DNA of 64,000 bases from Candidatus Propionivibrio dominans (GTDB lineage Bacteria > Pseudomonadota > Gammaproteobacteria > Burkholderiales > Rhodocyclaceae). The DNA lies in contig JADJNC010000008.1 in NCBI GenBank assembly GCA_016709335.1, positions 62,001 through 126,000 of the forward strand, read 5' to 3'. The position numbers and the translations under genes are program-made. Positions 50,337 through 60,414 of the stretch are shown here, one piece after another. How positions within the stretch are numbered: the first letter of the stretch is position 1; each line of letters starts with the position of its first letter. The notes beneath the pieces were generated by a model that saw nothing but the letters and a program-made list of their open reading frames with translations, was not told where the DNA came from and ran no database searches.

Positions 50337-51353
50337 CTACAAGACGACAGCTTCGATCGCGCTAAGCTGGCCACCGGGGACTTCGAGGCGGAGAGTGTCG
50401 GTTTCGACAAAACTCTCCTGGACGACAGCCAGCGCATCATAGCCACCAGAGGGTGCCGGCGCCGCGTTGGCGACCATGCCGCATGGGTTCTCGGGATGTT
50501 CCGCGGTATAGATCGCCGTCCCCGGCGTTATGGCACTGGCGGCGTGGATGCGGTAGAGATGACGCTTGACCTTGCCGAGATACTGAGTGCGCGCGACGAC
50601 TTCCTGGCCGGGGTAACAGCCTTTGTGGAAGCTGACCGCACCCAGTTTGTCGAAGTTGGCCATTTGCGGCACGAAGGCCTCTTTCGTGGCATCGGTAATC
50701 AGTGGAATACCGGCCTGGATATCGAGCCATTGCCAGACCGGGGTGCCTGCCGGACGGGCCATTGCGGCAAGCTTCGTCCACAGGTCTGCCGCCTCTGCGC
50801 TGACCACGACGATGATCAGGCGTGTTCCGTCAAGACGAATGACTGTGCCGCTTGCAAAGGACGCAGTTTCCAGCACGCTGGCCGGTGCGGGCAAACCGGC
50901 ATTGAGGAGGGCTGCCTCGGCTTGCGGGCCGGATAATGCAATTACTTCATGGCCGCTGGACAGGTCGGCAATCTTGACCCTGGAGCGCAGAACATACATT
51001 TGCAGGCGCTTCTGGATGCTCGCCAGCAGATCGGAAGCCAACAGGGCCCGATAGTCGGATCCATTGCGATAGAGGAGGAAACTCGCCAGCATCCGCCCCT
51101 TGGCCGTACACCAGGCCGTATGCTGGGCAGAACCGGAAGCCAGATGATTGATGTCGCTGGTCAACTGGTTGTGCAGGAATGACTTTGCCTCTTCGCCCGA
51201 ACATTCGATGAGGCCGAGATGCACGAGGGGCGAAATGATCGTCGCATCGCGCGCGCTTGCCAGTTCAGCGACGATGTCACCAAAATCGGAGACCAGCCCG
51301 TTATCGATGCGTGCGCCTGAGACACCAAGAAATTCTTGCCAGATGGAATTCAT
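50337..51353 (-). CDS. ygfZ: Folate-dependent YgfZ/IbaG-type Fe-S maturation protein
   Basis: 338 residues from the ATG at 51353. Glycine-cleavage T-like fold with the signature motif KGCYPGQE (K-G-C-Y-P-G), which contains the functional Cys. Needed with tetrahydrofolate for repair or assembly of iron-sulfur enzymes such as MiaB. LLASIQKRLQMYVLRSRV matches the family core. A longer frame starting at 51482 extends across the mltG promoter region and is unlikely. Divergent from mltG. Confidence 0.85.
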   Translation of the reverse strand: MNSIWQEFLGVSGARIDNGLVSDFGDIVAELASARDATIISPLVHLGLIECSGEEAKSFLHNQLTSDINHLASGSAQHTAWCTAKGRMLASFLLYRNGSDYRALLASDLLASIQKRLQMYVLRSRVKIADLSSGHEVIALSGPQAEAALLNAGLPAPASVLETASFASGTVIRLDGTRLIIVVVSAEAADLWTKLAAMARPAGTPVWQWLDIQAGIPLITDATKEAFVPQMANFDKLGAVSFHKGCYPGQEVVARTQYLGKVKRHLYRIHAASAITPGTAIYTAEHPENPCGMVANAAPAPSGGYDALAVVQESFVETDTLRLEVPGGQLSAIEAVVL

Positions 51354-51554
51354 TGTTGCATTTTTCCCCAGGATATTATCAAGCAGGGCAATTTCAGCCC
51401 GAAACAGAGTAAACCGTCCCCGGCGAGACTGTCGTAATCGACGAGTGTGCGAGATCGACCGGCATGCAGCGCAACGGTTCATCGATGCGGTTTCGGCTAT
51501 TATATAGCCACTCCCCCCATTCCGGACTTGCGGCCTCCCGGCCGCGACGAATCG

Positions 51555-52554
51555 ATGCTTAAACGGCTAAAAATACTGATCGTACTGGGTCTTGGTCTGA
51601 TCCTCGTGTCGGGCGGCGTTTTTTTCTGGCTGGTCACATCGCCGCTGACCATGCACAGCGAGCAGGTCGAATTTGACATCACCCCGGGCAATGGCATGCG
51701 CGCCGCTGCCAGGGAGATTGCCGACGCCGGGGTGGCACTGCAACCCTTGCTGTTCATCATTCTCGGCAAGATGATGCGTGTCGAGAAGTCAATCAAGGCG
51801 GGAAGTTACGAGATAGACAGGGGAATCAGCACGCTTGATTTGATGAACACGGTGACGCGCGGTGACGTGACGCAAACCGAGATCGCTTTCATCGAAGGGT
51901 GGACTTTCCGCCAGATGCGCGAGCGACTGGATGCGCATCCGGACATTCGCCACGACAGCAAAAACTTGCCTGAAGCGGAAATCATGCGCCTGATCGGCGC
52001 CCCGAACGGTTCCGCAGAGGGTCTTTTCTTTCCCGATACCTATCTGTTCGCCAAGCAAACCCGTGATCTGGACGTGCTGGCGCGGGCCTATCGAAACATG
52101 CAGCGCCATCTTTCCCGCGAGTGGGAGGCGAGGGCGACCGGACTGCCCTATGGCGATGCCTACCAGGCCCTGATCATGGCCTCCATCGTTGAAAAGGAAA
52201 CCGGGCGTGATCAGGACAAACCCCTGGTGGCGGCAGTCTTTGTTAACCGCTTGCGTCAGGGCATGCTGTTGCAGACGGATCCGAGCGTAATTTACGGTGT
52301 CGGCGAAAAATTCGACGGCAACCTGCGCAAACGCGATCTGCTCACCGACACCCCTTACAATACCTACACGCGCGCCGGTCTGCCGCCCACACCACTGGCC
52401 ATGCCCGGACTGGCCTCGCTGCAGGCGGCGCTGCACCCGGCGCCCAGCCAGGCACTTTATTTTGTTGCGCGCGGTGACGGCAGCAGCCACTTCTCAAGTA
52501 CGCTGGATGAGCATAATCAGGCGGTGAACCGCTATCAGCGGGGTGGAAAACAAG

Positions 52555-52574
<20 letters not shown>
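51555..52574 (+). CDS. mltG: Endolytic murein transglycosylase MltG
   Basis: 339 residues, YceG-like domain. N-terminal transmembrane helix (about 5-25, [17 protein letters not shown]), then LysM-like and catalytic regions; [11 protein letters not shown] near residue 215 holds the catalytic Glu, and [18 protein letters not shown] is the C-terminal signature. Cuts nascent glycan strands and sets their length. Overlaps the tmk start by about 20 bases (GTG 52555 or TTG 52564), giving mltG-tmk-holB-pilZ-tatD in one coupled run. Confidence 0.9.
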
Positions 52575-54213
<1,639 letters not shown>

Positions 54214-54220
54214 GGCAAAC

Positions 54221-54601
54221 ATGCCAGAAGCAGTCAATGCCAAACCTGCCGTTTCCGTTGCACCGCGCCCGAGCGTCCTATCGCTCAACATCAGCTCGAA
54301 GTCGGCGCTTTACGCCGCCTTCATGCCGCTGTTGCGCAATGGAGGCATCTTCATTCCGACGACACGTGCCTACAACATTGGTGACGAAGTCTTCATGCTG
54401 CTGTCGCTGATGGATGACCCGGCCAAGCTGCCGATCGCCGGCACGGTGGTCTGGCTGACGCCGGCCGGCGCCCAGAACAGCAAGGCGCAAGGGATTGGCG
54501 TGCATTTCAAGAATGACGAAAGTGGCATCGAGGCACGGCGCAAGATCGAAGGTCTGCTCGGCGGTGTGATGCAATCGAATCGCCCGACCCATACCATGTA
54601 A
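54221..54601 (+). CDS. PilZ-domain protein (type IV pilus associated)
   Basis: 126 residues, PilZ domain (about 18-115): RPSVLSLNISSKSALYAAFMPLLRNGGIFIPT, a strand with GDEVFMLLSLMDDPAKLPIAGTVVWLTP and GIGVHFKNDE. The typical R-x3-R of c-di-GMP-binding members is not clear, as in the P. aeruginosa PilZ needed for pilus biogenesis. Between holB and tatD, the usual position of this gene in beta- and gammaproteobacteria. Confidence 0.85.
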   Translation: MPEAVNAKPAVSVAPRPSVLSLNISSKSALYAAFMPLLRNGGIFIPTTRAYNIGDEVFMLLSLMDDPAKLPIAGTVVWLTPAGAQNSKAQGIGVHFKNDESGIEARRKIEGLLGGVMQSNRPTHTM

Positions 54602-54613
54602 CGTCGCAATCTG

Positions 54614-55396
54614 ATGCTGGTCGATTCTCACTGCCATATTGACTTTCCCGAGCTTGCTGAAAACCTCCCCCAGCTTCTCGATCTGATGCAGAAGAACAAG
54701 GTGGGCTGTGCTGTCTGCATCGGCGTCAATCTGGAAGATTTGCCGCGTATTTTGTCGCTTGCCGAGGCGCATCCCAACATTTTTGCCTCTGTTGGCGTGC
54801 ATCCTGAGGCAGCCGATGCGCGCGAACCGACGCTCGACGAACTGGTCAATCTGGCCCGGCATCCGAAGGTCATCGCCATCGGCGAAACCGGTCTCGACTA
54901 TTACTGGCACAAGGATGCACCGGAATGGCAGCGGGAACGCTTCCGAACCCATATCCGTGCGGCAATCGAGGCTGGAAAACCGCTGGTGATCCATAACCGC
55001 GAGGCAACGAACGATACGCTGCGGCTGCTGTCCGAGGAGCGGGCAGGGCGGGTTGGCGGTATCATGCATTGTTTCACCGAGAATTGGGACGTGGCCAAAG
55101 CGGCGCTGGCGCTGGGTTTCCATATCTCCCTTTCAGGCATCGTGACCTTCAGGAATGCCTTGATCATCAAAGACGTTGCGCGCCGGGTTCCGCTGGATCG
55201 TTTGCTCATCGAAACCGATTCACCCTATCTTGCGCCGATGCCGTATCGCGGCAAAACAAACCAGCCGGGTTACGTAGTGCACGTTGCCGAAGAAATTGCC
55301 CGTTTGCGAAACATTTCATTCGAAGAAGTCGCCAGAGCGACCACCGATAATTTTTTCCGCCTTTTCCCTCAAGCCAGAACGAGAATTTACTTATGA
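54614..55396 (+). CDS. TatD-family metal-dependent DNase/hydrolase
   Basis: 260 residues, TIM-barrel amidohydrolase. Metal ligands: DSHCHIDF (His-x-His), IGETGLDYYW (Glu), VIHNREA (His), MHCFTEN (His), ETDSPYLAP (Asp). Members degrade DNA ends or remove proofreading-stalled nucleotides. YcfH is the E. coli neighbour of holB. ATG at 54614 follows the PilZ gene by 12 bases and its stop overlaps the ankyrin gene start (ATGA). Confidence 0.9.
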   Translation: MLVDSHCHIDFPELAENLPQLLDLMQKNKVGCAVCIGVNLEDLPRILSLAEAHPNIFASVGVHPEAADAREPTLDELVNLARHPKVIAIGETGLDYYWHKDAPEWQRERFRTHIRAAIEAGKPLVIHNREATNDTLRLLSEERAGRVGGIMHCFTENWDVAKAALALGFHISLSGIVTFRNALIIKDVARRVPLDRLLIETDSPYLAPMPYRGKTNQPGYVVHVAEEIARLRNISFEEVARATTDNFFRLFPQARTRIYL

Positions 55397-56049
55397 AGAT
55401 CATTGCTTTTCTATTTGCGCTGTTGCTACCCGCCCTGGCCTCGGCTGGCGCTTATGAGGACATGGAGGAGGCCTTGATTCGTGGCGACTCCGGCGCCGCG
55501 ATCAACCTGATCAAGCGTGGAGTCGATGTCAATACGGTCGATAAGGCGGGCAATACGCTGCTGATCCAGGCCGTGCGGCGAGACGTTCCGGAACTGTTCG
55601 ATTACCTGCTGCTCCGCCGCGCAAAACTCAATGTACGCAACCGGAACGGCGAAACCGCACTCAGTCTAGCCGCCTATACGGGAAAGCTTCAGTACGTACA
55701 GCGCCTGGTTGAAGCCGGAGCCGATGTCAACTTTTATGGCTGGTCGCCGCTGACGTACGCCGCCTACAATGGCCATACCGCAATTGTCGACTACCTTCTG
55801 AAACGCGGTGCCGAGATCAATGCGACGACCGAAAACGGTTCAAGCGCCCTGTTTTTTGCGGCACGTTTCGGTCATATCGAAGTCATCAAGCTGCTCCTGA
55901 AGAACAAGGCCGACCCGACGCTGGCCAATGAGAACGGGGACACGGCGATTGACTGGGCGTTGAAGAGCGATAACACCGACATCGCTGATTTGCTGCGTGC
56001 CGCTGGCGGGCGCTCAGGCAAGGCACTGGTTATCGATTTTTCGAAGTAA
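55393..56049 (+). CDS. Secreted ankyrin-repeat protein
   Basis: 218 residues with a Sec signal (about 1-19, ASA). Five ankyrin repeats follow (about 25-200): GDSGAAINLIKRGVDVNTVD, NTLLIQAVRRDVPELFDYLL, ETALSLAAYTGKLQYVQRLV, WSPLTYAAYNGHTAIVDYLL, SSALFFAARFGHIEVIKLLL, and a partial sixth. A periplasmic protein-binding scaffold; the partner is unknown. Last gene of the mltG run, coupled to tatD by ATGA. Confidence 0.85.
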   Translation: MKIIAFLFALLLPALASAGAYEDMEEALIRGDSGAAINLIKRGVDVNTVDKAGNTLLIQAVRRDVPELFDYLLLRRAKLNVRNRNGETALSLAAYTGKLQYVQRLVEAGADVNFYGWSPLTYAAYNGHTAIVDYLLKRGAEINATTENGSSALFFAARFGHIEVIKLLLKNKADPTLANENGDTAIDWALKSDNTDIADLLRAAGGRSGKALVIDFSK

Positions 56050-56055
56050 GCTCGC

Positions 56056-57441
56056 TCAAGGCCGGGGCAGGGGCAACACGCGGACTTTTCCGGCCTTCAG
56101 AAACTTGTTGATAATCCGGTAGATATCCGGGTCGAAGCGGATTTCGCTGCGTATTTCCAGGAGGTCATGAAGTGCCGCTTCGTCATGTACCGTTCCCAGG
56201 TGACGCCAGAAACTGATCAGGTGGTAATCCTCGCGCATTCCGAATTCGTCGCGTTCGATGAGAGCCACCGGCCCGGCGAACGGCCATTCGCTTAACTTGA
56301 ACTTTGCCAGAGCCATCATCAGGCGAACACTGTGCAGCGAAACCGCCTCCTTGCCCACACACACGCCGCGACATGTCTTCTGCTTGAAGCCAATACAGGC
56401 TTCACCCGGCTTCCCGGCACCCAGCCCGATCTGGCTATGGCACAGGCGGTGTGCTTCAGAAAGTTTGCGCAGGGCATGAATGGCCTCACGCCGGTTCATG
56501 TACAGACCAAACAGATCGTTGGCGAGCGAAAAGTCCACATCACGGGAATTGACCAGTTGCGGGCGAAAATCACCTTCGCCATGCTGGATCAACTGCCATG
56601 AGCAGAGATCATCCAGGGGTTTGCGTGTGGCAGCCGACAGTTCAAGTTCACGCAGCCGCGCGCCAAGCTCACCGGCCGCTTCACGCCACGCGATGCGCCA
56701 GGTGTCGCGCACCAATGCCGTTTCCCGTTTGCCAGGGGCAAAATGCGCAAATACCTGCTGACGAATATTCGTGCTGCGCTTGATCAGCAGAACATTCCCG
56801 TGTTGGCCATACATGGCATAGGCACCTGGTGCTTCTGGCAGATCGTCGATCAAGGCCGGGTCAAGCTGCGCCGGCAAGTCCGGACGACCGACAATGACCT
56901 CGATGGCGTTGCTGATCGTTGCAGCAGGCAACAGCTCGTGCCAGCATTGCCAGAGATCCCGGAGCACCTGCGCATCGGCCAGGGCGCGGTGACGATCGCC
57001 GACGGTGATGGCATGGCGCTCCAGCAAGGCATCAAGGCTGTGGCGGTGATGTTCGGGAAACAGTTTGCGCGACAGTTTGACGGTGCACAAATTCGGCGCC
57101 CGAAAATCGATACCGAGGCGTTTGAATTCACGCTTGAGGAAGGTGTAGTCAAAACGGGCGTTGTGCGCGATAAAAAGACGTCCTTGCAGTTTCTCAAGAA
57201 CGAGGGGCGCCAATTGCTCAAAGCGTGGCGCCGTGGAAACCATCGCCGAAGTGATTCCGGTCAGCCCGGCGATGAACTCCGAAACGGGTGTACCCGGATT
57301 GACCAGCGAACTCCACTCGCGTGAACCCTGTTGATCGACCTCGACGAAACCGATCTCGATGATTCGATCATTGGCGAAATTTGCGCCTGTGGTTTCAAGA
57401 TCGACGAAAATCAGCGGCTCGGGGGCAATGTCGGGATTCAT
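56056..57441 (-). CDS. DnaQ-like 3'-5' exonuclease fused to a UvrC/Cho-like GIY-YIG domain
   Basis: 461 residues from the ATG at 57441. Residues about 8-170 are a DEDDh exonuclease: FVDLETTGAN (ExoI, Asp and Glu), FIAHNARFDYTFL (ExoII), HRHSLDALL and HRALADAQVL (ExoIII). Residues about 195-275 resemble a GIY-YIG domain (PEAPGAYAMYGQHGNVLLIKRSTNIRQQV in parts), but the usual YVGK reads LIKR and GIY reads GAY, so nuclease activity of that half is doubtful. The C-terminal part (GFKQKTCRGVCVGKE) resembles the UvrC/Cho middle region with Cys motifs. Probably a repair or proofreading nuclease. A longer start at 57552 gives 37 non-matching residues. Confidence 0.8.
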   Translation of the reverse strand: MNPDIAPEPLIFVDLETTGANFANDRIIEIGFVEVDQQGSREWSSLVNPGTPVSEFIAGLTGITSAMVSTAPRFEQLAPLVLEKLQGRLFIAHNARFDYTFLKREFKRLGIDFRAPNLCTVKLSRKLFPEHHRHSLDALLERHAITVGDRHRALADAQVLRDLWQCWHELLPAATISNAIEVIVGRPDLPAQLDPALIDDLPEAPGAYAMYGQHGNVLLIKRSTNIRQQVFAHFAPGKRETALVRDTWRIAWREAAGELGARLRELELSAATRKPLDDLCSWQLIQHGEGDFRPQLVNSRDVDFSLANDLFGLYMNRREAIHALRKLSEAHRLCHSQIGLGAGKPGEACIGFKQKTCRGVCVGKEAVSLHSVRLMMALAKFKLSEWPFAGPVALIERDEFGMREDYHLISFWRHLGTVHDEAALHDLLEIRSEIRFDPDIYRIINKFLKAGKVRVLPLPRP

Positions 57442-57574
57442 CTGTGGGTAATGGATTCTTTGATAAATTCCGGCAAGCCAGTAGTGAGAACCTTCATCTA
57501 CCTGGAAACGCGCCTTTCTGAAAAGCGCATAATTTGTATTATGTAAACTCAAACATAAAGCTGCACCAGGCCAC

Positions 57575-58012
57575 TTAATTCAAATCCTCTTTCTTGAGGA
57601 TCGGCAAGCGCATCACTTCGATGCCCTCTTCGCGCAAGGATTCGTATTCTTCCACGCTGGCTTCGCCTCGGATCGAACGTAAGGGGGTTTCCATGTAGTA
57701 AATCTTGCGGGCTTCCTGTGCAAAATCCTTCCCCACATCTTCACAATTCCTGACAATCGCTGACATGAGTTGCTGATAAGCGGCAAGCATTCCCGGCTGA
57801 GCAGCACTGATGGCAGGCAGTTGCTCAATTGGTGCGGGCGGGTTCGCCGGCTTGGTCAGATGCACGGCAGAGGGAACACGGCGAATTTCGCTCGAACCAC
57901 AATGCGGGCACGAAATCAAACCCCGTTCAAGCTGCTTGTCGTAGTTGTCCTGCGACTGAAACCAGCCTTCGAAGGGATGTTCCTGTTTGCAGCACAAGTC
58001 AAATATGATCAT
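57575..58012 (-). CDS. DUF1178 protein
   Basis: 145 residues. Begins MIIFDLCCKQEHPFEGWFQS and has a CPHCGSSEIRRVPSAVHL zinc-ribbon-like half; the DLCC-x3-H and CPHC motifs together could bind one zinc. The C-terminal helix region is VGKDFAQEARKIYYMET, then SIRGEASVEEYESLREEGIEV, as in DUF1178. Function unknown. Transcribed away from the tRNA remnant that lies 34 bases upstream. Confidence 0.85.
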   Translation of the reverse strand: MIIFDLCCKQEHPFEGWFQSQDNYDKQLERGLISCPHCGSSEIRRVPSAVHLTKPANPPAPIEQLPAISAAQPGMLAAYQQLMSAIVRNCEDVGKDFAQEARKIYYMETPLRSIRGEASVEEYESLREEGIEVMRLPILKKEDLN

Positions 58013-58045
58013 TGTGAAAAGGCACTTGAGTTTAAATGTTGAGGA

Positions 58046-58071
58046 TGGTGCCCCGAACCGGGATCGAACCG
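58046..58071 (-). other. Duplicate of the tRNA-Leu 3' end (probable attachment-site repeat)
   Basis: 26 bases, TGGTGCCCCGAACCGGGATC plus GAACCG, identical at 25 of 26 positions to the 3' end of tRNA-Leu at 59860-59885, in the same orientation. The rest of the tRNA is absent: what follows (CTCAAAGGTTTGCAGG) cannot form an anticodon arm. Direct duplication of a tRNA 3' end on either side of 1.8 kb is the mark of site-specific integration. No integrase remains. Nothing else is seen between 58072 and 58280. Confidence 0.55.
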
Positions 58072-58280
58072 CTCAAAGGTTTGCAGGCCATAGCGCCAAC
58101 CATCACTGGCTAGATAATTACCCCCAAAGCCCCCCCAACGCAGGTTCCAGTGGTTCCATACAGGCTGGGAAGCGAAGTCTACCAGATCAGTCCATGCTCG
58201 CCGGCGTAAATTGAGAATTGAACGCCCTGCCCCAGCAGAAAGGGCGGGGTCGATGTGTTCGGAACGGGTCCTGGCTTCGT

Positions 58281-59288
58281 TCATGCGTTTTTCAAGACAT
58301 AACGGCCAGTCTTGTTGCCACCGATCTTTTCGACCACGCCCGCATCCAGCAACGGGCGCAGCAGATCCATCGCACCCTGCCGCGATACGCCTAGCGCCGC
58401 CCATATCTCGGCCGGCGCCATGCCGCCGTGATCGCGCAAAAGATGTAACAGTTGTTCCTGGCGCGGGCGCAATACCAGTTTCTCGGCGGAGCCAACCTGC
58501 AAGGTTTGAATCCGCAGCCACACGCGTTGAAGTGTTTGGCGCAATCCCGCCGCGCAATATTCCAGCCAGGCGCTCATGTCTTCCCCGGCCTCGCGCACGC
58601 CTTGGAGCGCGGCATAGTAGGCGGGCCTATCCTCCCAGTAATATTCGTCCACGGCAAAGATATGATGCGTGTCGAAGCCGCGCCGGTAGAGTTCCCAAAG
58701 TGCCAGAGCGCGCCCGGTACGGCCGTTGCCGTCGGCGAAGGGGTGGATGGCCTCAAAGCGGTAATGCAGGATCGCCGAACTCAGCACAGGCGACAGCTTT
58801 GCCGCCGCGCTGTTCCACCATTCCAGCAGCTCGAACATCAGTCCGGAGACCGCATCCGGCGGCGGCGGACGGTATTGCCCGACCTGGACGGCAATCATCC
58901 GGTATTTCCCTGCTTCGCCCTGGTCCATCACCTCGCCGGCCAGAATGCGGTGCAGTTCGAGAATGTCCGCATGATGGAGAGCCTTCTTGGCTGCATGCTT
59001 TTCCACGTAACGCAGCCCGGCGAAATAATTGATCACTTCGCGCTTGGGACGTGCGCCGGGTGTGGAAAGCTCGCGCCCCTCTTCCAGCGCACGCACCTGT
59101 TCAAGTGTCAGCGGGTTGCCCTCGATCGCCGTCGAGGCATGGACGTTGCGAGTGCGGGTGTCTTTTTGCAGGGCGGGAATCCAGGCCAGGTCCACCACCG
59201 CGTTCTGGATGCGCTCGCGCAAGGCCGCCACCTGCTCGACTTCGGCCAGCAGGGCCGGGGTGATGGTGAAAAACGGGACATAGGCCAT
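58281..59288 (-). CDS. Fic-domain AMP-transferase with autoinhibitory motif
   Basis: 335 residues. Catalytic Fic motif IHPFADGNGRTGRALAL (His182, H-P-F-x-D-G-N-G-R-x-x-R). An N-terminal STAIEGN (about 52-58) fits the S/T-x3-E-G/N inhibitory helix, so this is a class II Fic kept off until the helix moves. The C-terminal part (about 265-335: RPRQEQLLHLLRDHGGMAPAEI, then LGVSRQGAMDLLRPLLDAG) is a winged helix. Transfers AMP from ATP to a hydroxyl group of a target protein. Lies inside the tRNA-Leu-flanked insertion. No separate antitoxin gene is needed. Confidence 0.9.
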   Translation of the reverse strand: MAYVPFFTITPALLAEVEQVAALRERIQNAVVDLAWIPALQKDTRTRNVHASTAIEGNPLTLEQVRALEEGRELSTPGARPKREVINYFAGLRYVEKHAAKKALHHADILELHRILAGEVMDQGEAGKYRMIAVQVGQYRPPPPDAVSGLMFELLEWWNSAAAKLSPVLSSAILHYRFEAIHPFADGNGRTGRALALWELYRRGFDTHHIFAVDEYYWEDRPAYYAALQGVREAGEDMSAWLEYCAAGLRQTLQRVWLRIQTLQVGSAEKLVLRPRQEQLLHLLRDHGGMAPAEIWAALGVSRQGAMDLLRPLLDAGVVEKIGGNKTGRYVLKNA

Positions 59289-59505
59289 GACGCCAGCCTA
59301 AGTTAAATTCAAGAATAAGTCAAGTATCAGTCAAGTTTTGTGTCAAGCCGATTCTAAAGTCGGCGCACGCGCACTTCTATACCAAATCCAAACCTCCGCC
59401 GTACCCGCAACCTGCTGCTGCCTCACCTGCTCTCTCGCCAAATCGACGTCGAGGCTGCCTGACCCATGCTTCTGCCACCATTGCCAAAGTTTTCCAAACG
59501 CATAG

Positions 59506-59529
59506 ATTCGCTATTCGCGAATAGCGAAT
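59506..59529. promoter_or_regulatory. 24-base perfect palindrome upstream of a small HTH-like gene
   Basis: ATTCGCTATTCG followed at once by its reverse complement CGAATAGCGAAT. It contains nested ATTCGCGAAT. It ends 14 bases before the GTG at 59544 and overlaps the presumed promoter, and is 218 bases upstream of the divergent Fic gene. Likely operator for the small gene product. Confidence 0.6.
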
Positions 59530-59543
59530 GAAGGAGTCGCACT

Positions 59544-59720
59544 GTGGCCCGTTCAAAGTCCAACACGCAAATCGTGCTGCGTCCGCTGGATCTGGTGGTG
59601 TTACAACGTCTGGCGCTGGAACGCAGGACGGCACCCACCTATGCGACGTTCGCGAGTGAACTGTGCATGACCGCTTCGGAGGTTCTGGGGCGGTCGAGCG
59701 GGCGGTGGCCGCCCAGTTAG
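59544..59720 (+). CDS. Small winged-helix-like protein, 58 residues, probably truncated
   Basis: GTG at 59544 with AAGGAG 8 bases upstream. Encodes SNTQIVLRPLDLVVLQRLAL, then TYATFASELCMTASEVLGRSS, and stops. The pattern of L-R-P-x-D-L-V-V-L, then T-Y-x-x-x-A-x-E-L-x-M-x-x-S-E-V resembles the start of small helix-turn-helix regulators found next to nucleotidyltransferase or HEPN-type genes, in which the remainder is about twice as long. So this copy may be cut short. A perfect 24-base palindrome immediately upstream supports it being an expressed DNA-binding protein. Confidence 0.5.
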   Translation: MARSKSNTQIVLRPLDLVVLQRLALERRTAPTYATFASELCMTASEVLGRSSGRWPPS

Positions 59721-59859
59721 CAAATTAACGCCTGGTATTCTGAACGGGGCCAGGGAGACGCCGGGTAACAAGCGATGTTTCAGATTTATTCGGACTGCTT
59801 TGGAGTCGCGGGTTTCAAGCGTTGTTTCGGAATTAATCGAACGGCTTAAGAGTTGTTAT

Positions 59860-59946
59860 TGGTGCCCGGAACCGGGATCGAACCGGTACAGCCTTACGGC
59901 CGAGAGATTTTAAGTCTCTTGTGTCTACCTATTTCACCATCCGGGC
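59860..59946 (-). tRNA. leuZ: tRNA-Leu (anticodon TAA)
   Basis: 87 bases with encoded CCA. Acceptor GCCCGGA, D-arm GGTGAAATAGGTAGACAC, anticodon arm AGAGA-CTTAAAA-TCTCT (TAA), long variable arm CGGCCGTAAGGCTGT typical of class II tRNA-Leu, T-arm CCGGTTCGATCCCGG. Same order as E. coli glyW-cysT-leuZ. Its 3' end is the duplicated sequence at 58046. Confidence 0.95.
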
Positions 59947-59994
59947 TGAGTCCGGGGATTATACCTGCGCCTGGCATGCAGACCCTGAAAGGGA

Positions 59995-60027
59995 AAAAGG
60001 GAAAGTGCACTGCGCACTTTCCCTTTT
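59995..60027. terminator. Strong bidirectional hairpin between tRNA-Gly and tRNA-Leu
   Basis: AAAAGGGAAAGTGC (59994-60008), a five-base loop ACTGC, then GCACTTTCCCTTTT. The 14-base stem is perfect and gives a T run on either strand, so it can stop the uvrC-pgsA-tRNA transcript before leuZ or shape a tRNA-processing site. Confidence 0.7.
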
Positions 60028-60031
60028 AATC

Positions 60032-60107
60032 TGGAGCGGGAGAAGAGTCTCGAACTCTCGACCTATACCTTGGCAAGGTATCGCTCTACCAACTGAGCTA
60101 CTCCCGC
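60032..60107 (-). tRNA. glyW: tRNA-Gly (anticodon GCC), copy with encoded CCA
   Basis: 76 bases: acceptor GCGGGAG, D-arm TAGCTCAGTTGGTAGAGC, anticodon arm GATACCTTGCCAAGGTATAG (GCC), T-arm GTCGAGAGTTCGAGACTC, and terminal CTCCCGCTCCA. Identical in the mature body to the tRNA at 60261-60333. Confidence 0.95.
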
Positions 60108-60121
60108 GTGAAAACAATTTC

Positions 60122-60195
60122 TGGAGGCGCGAGCCGGAGTCGAACCGACCTACACGGATTTGCAATCCGGTGCATAACCGCTTTGCTATCGCGCC
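60122..60195 (-). tRNA. cysT: tRNA-Cys (anticodon GCA)
   Basis: 74 bases with encoded CCA: acceptor GGCGCGA, anticodon arm CCGGATTGCAAATCCG (GCA), T-arm TCGGTTCGACTCCG. Between the two tRNA-Gly genes. Confidence 0.95.
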
Positions 60196-60260
60196 GCGCC
60201 TGTCTCATGACAAGTAACGTTGTTACTGGAAAAGCAAAAGTGCTGTTCACCAAAATTCTG

Positions 60261-60333
60261 AGCGGGAGAAGAGTCTCGAACTCTCGACCTATACCTTGGC
60301 AAGGTATCGCTCTACCAACTGAGCTACTCCCGC
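60261..60333 (-). tRNA. glyW: tRNA-Gly (anticodon GCC), copy without encoded CCA
   Basis: 73 bases identical in body to the tRNA at 60032-60107, but the genomic 3' end continues CAG instead of CCA, so the tail must be added by nucleotidyltransferase. It is the promoter-proximal copy, 81 bases after pgsA. Probably a tandem duplicate, since the E. coli arrangement has only one glyW here. Confidence 0.9.
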
Positions 60334-60414
60334 GTGAAGCGAGTGCGCATTATAAAGACTTGGCCACACCTGTCAACGATTTTGCCTTGCTCAGAGCACG
60401 GCATATCGGCCGGA

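Noticed and set aside
49746..50936. 396-codon frame antisense to the NRDE and ygfZ genes
   Set aside because: It spans two unrelated genes on the other strand and shows no family motifs.
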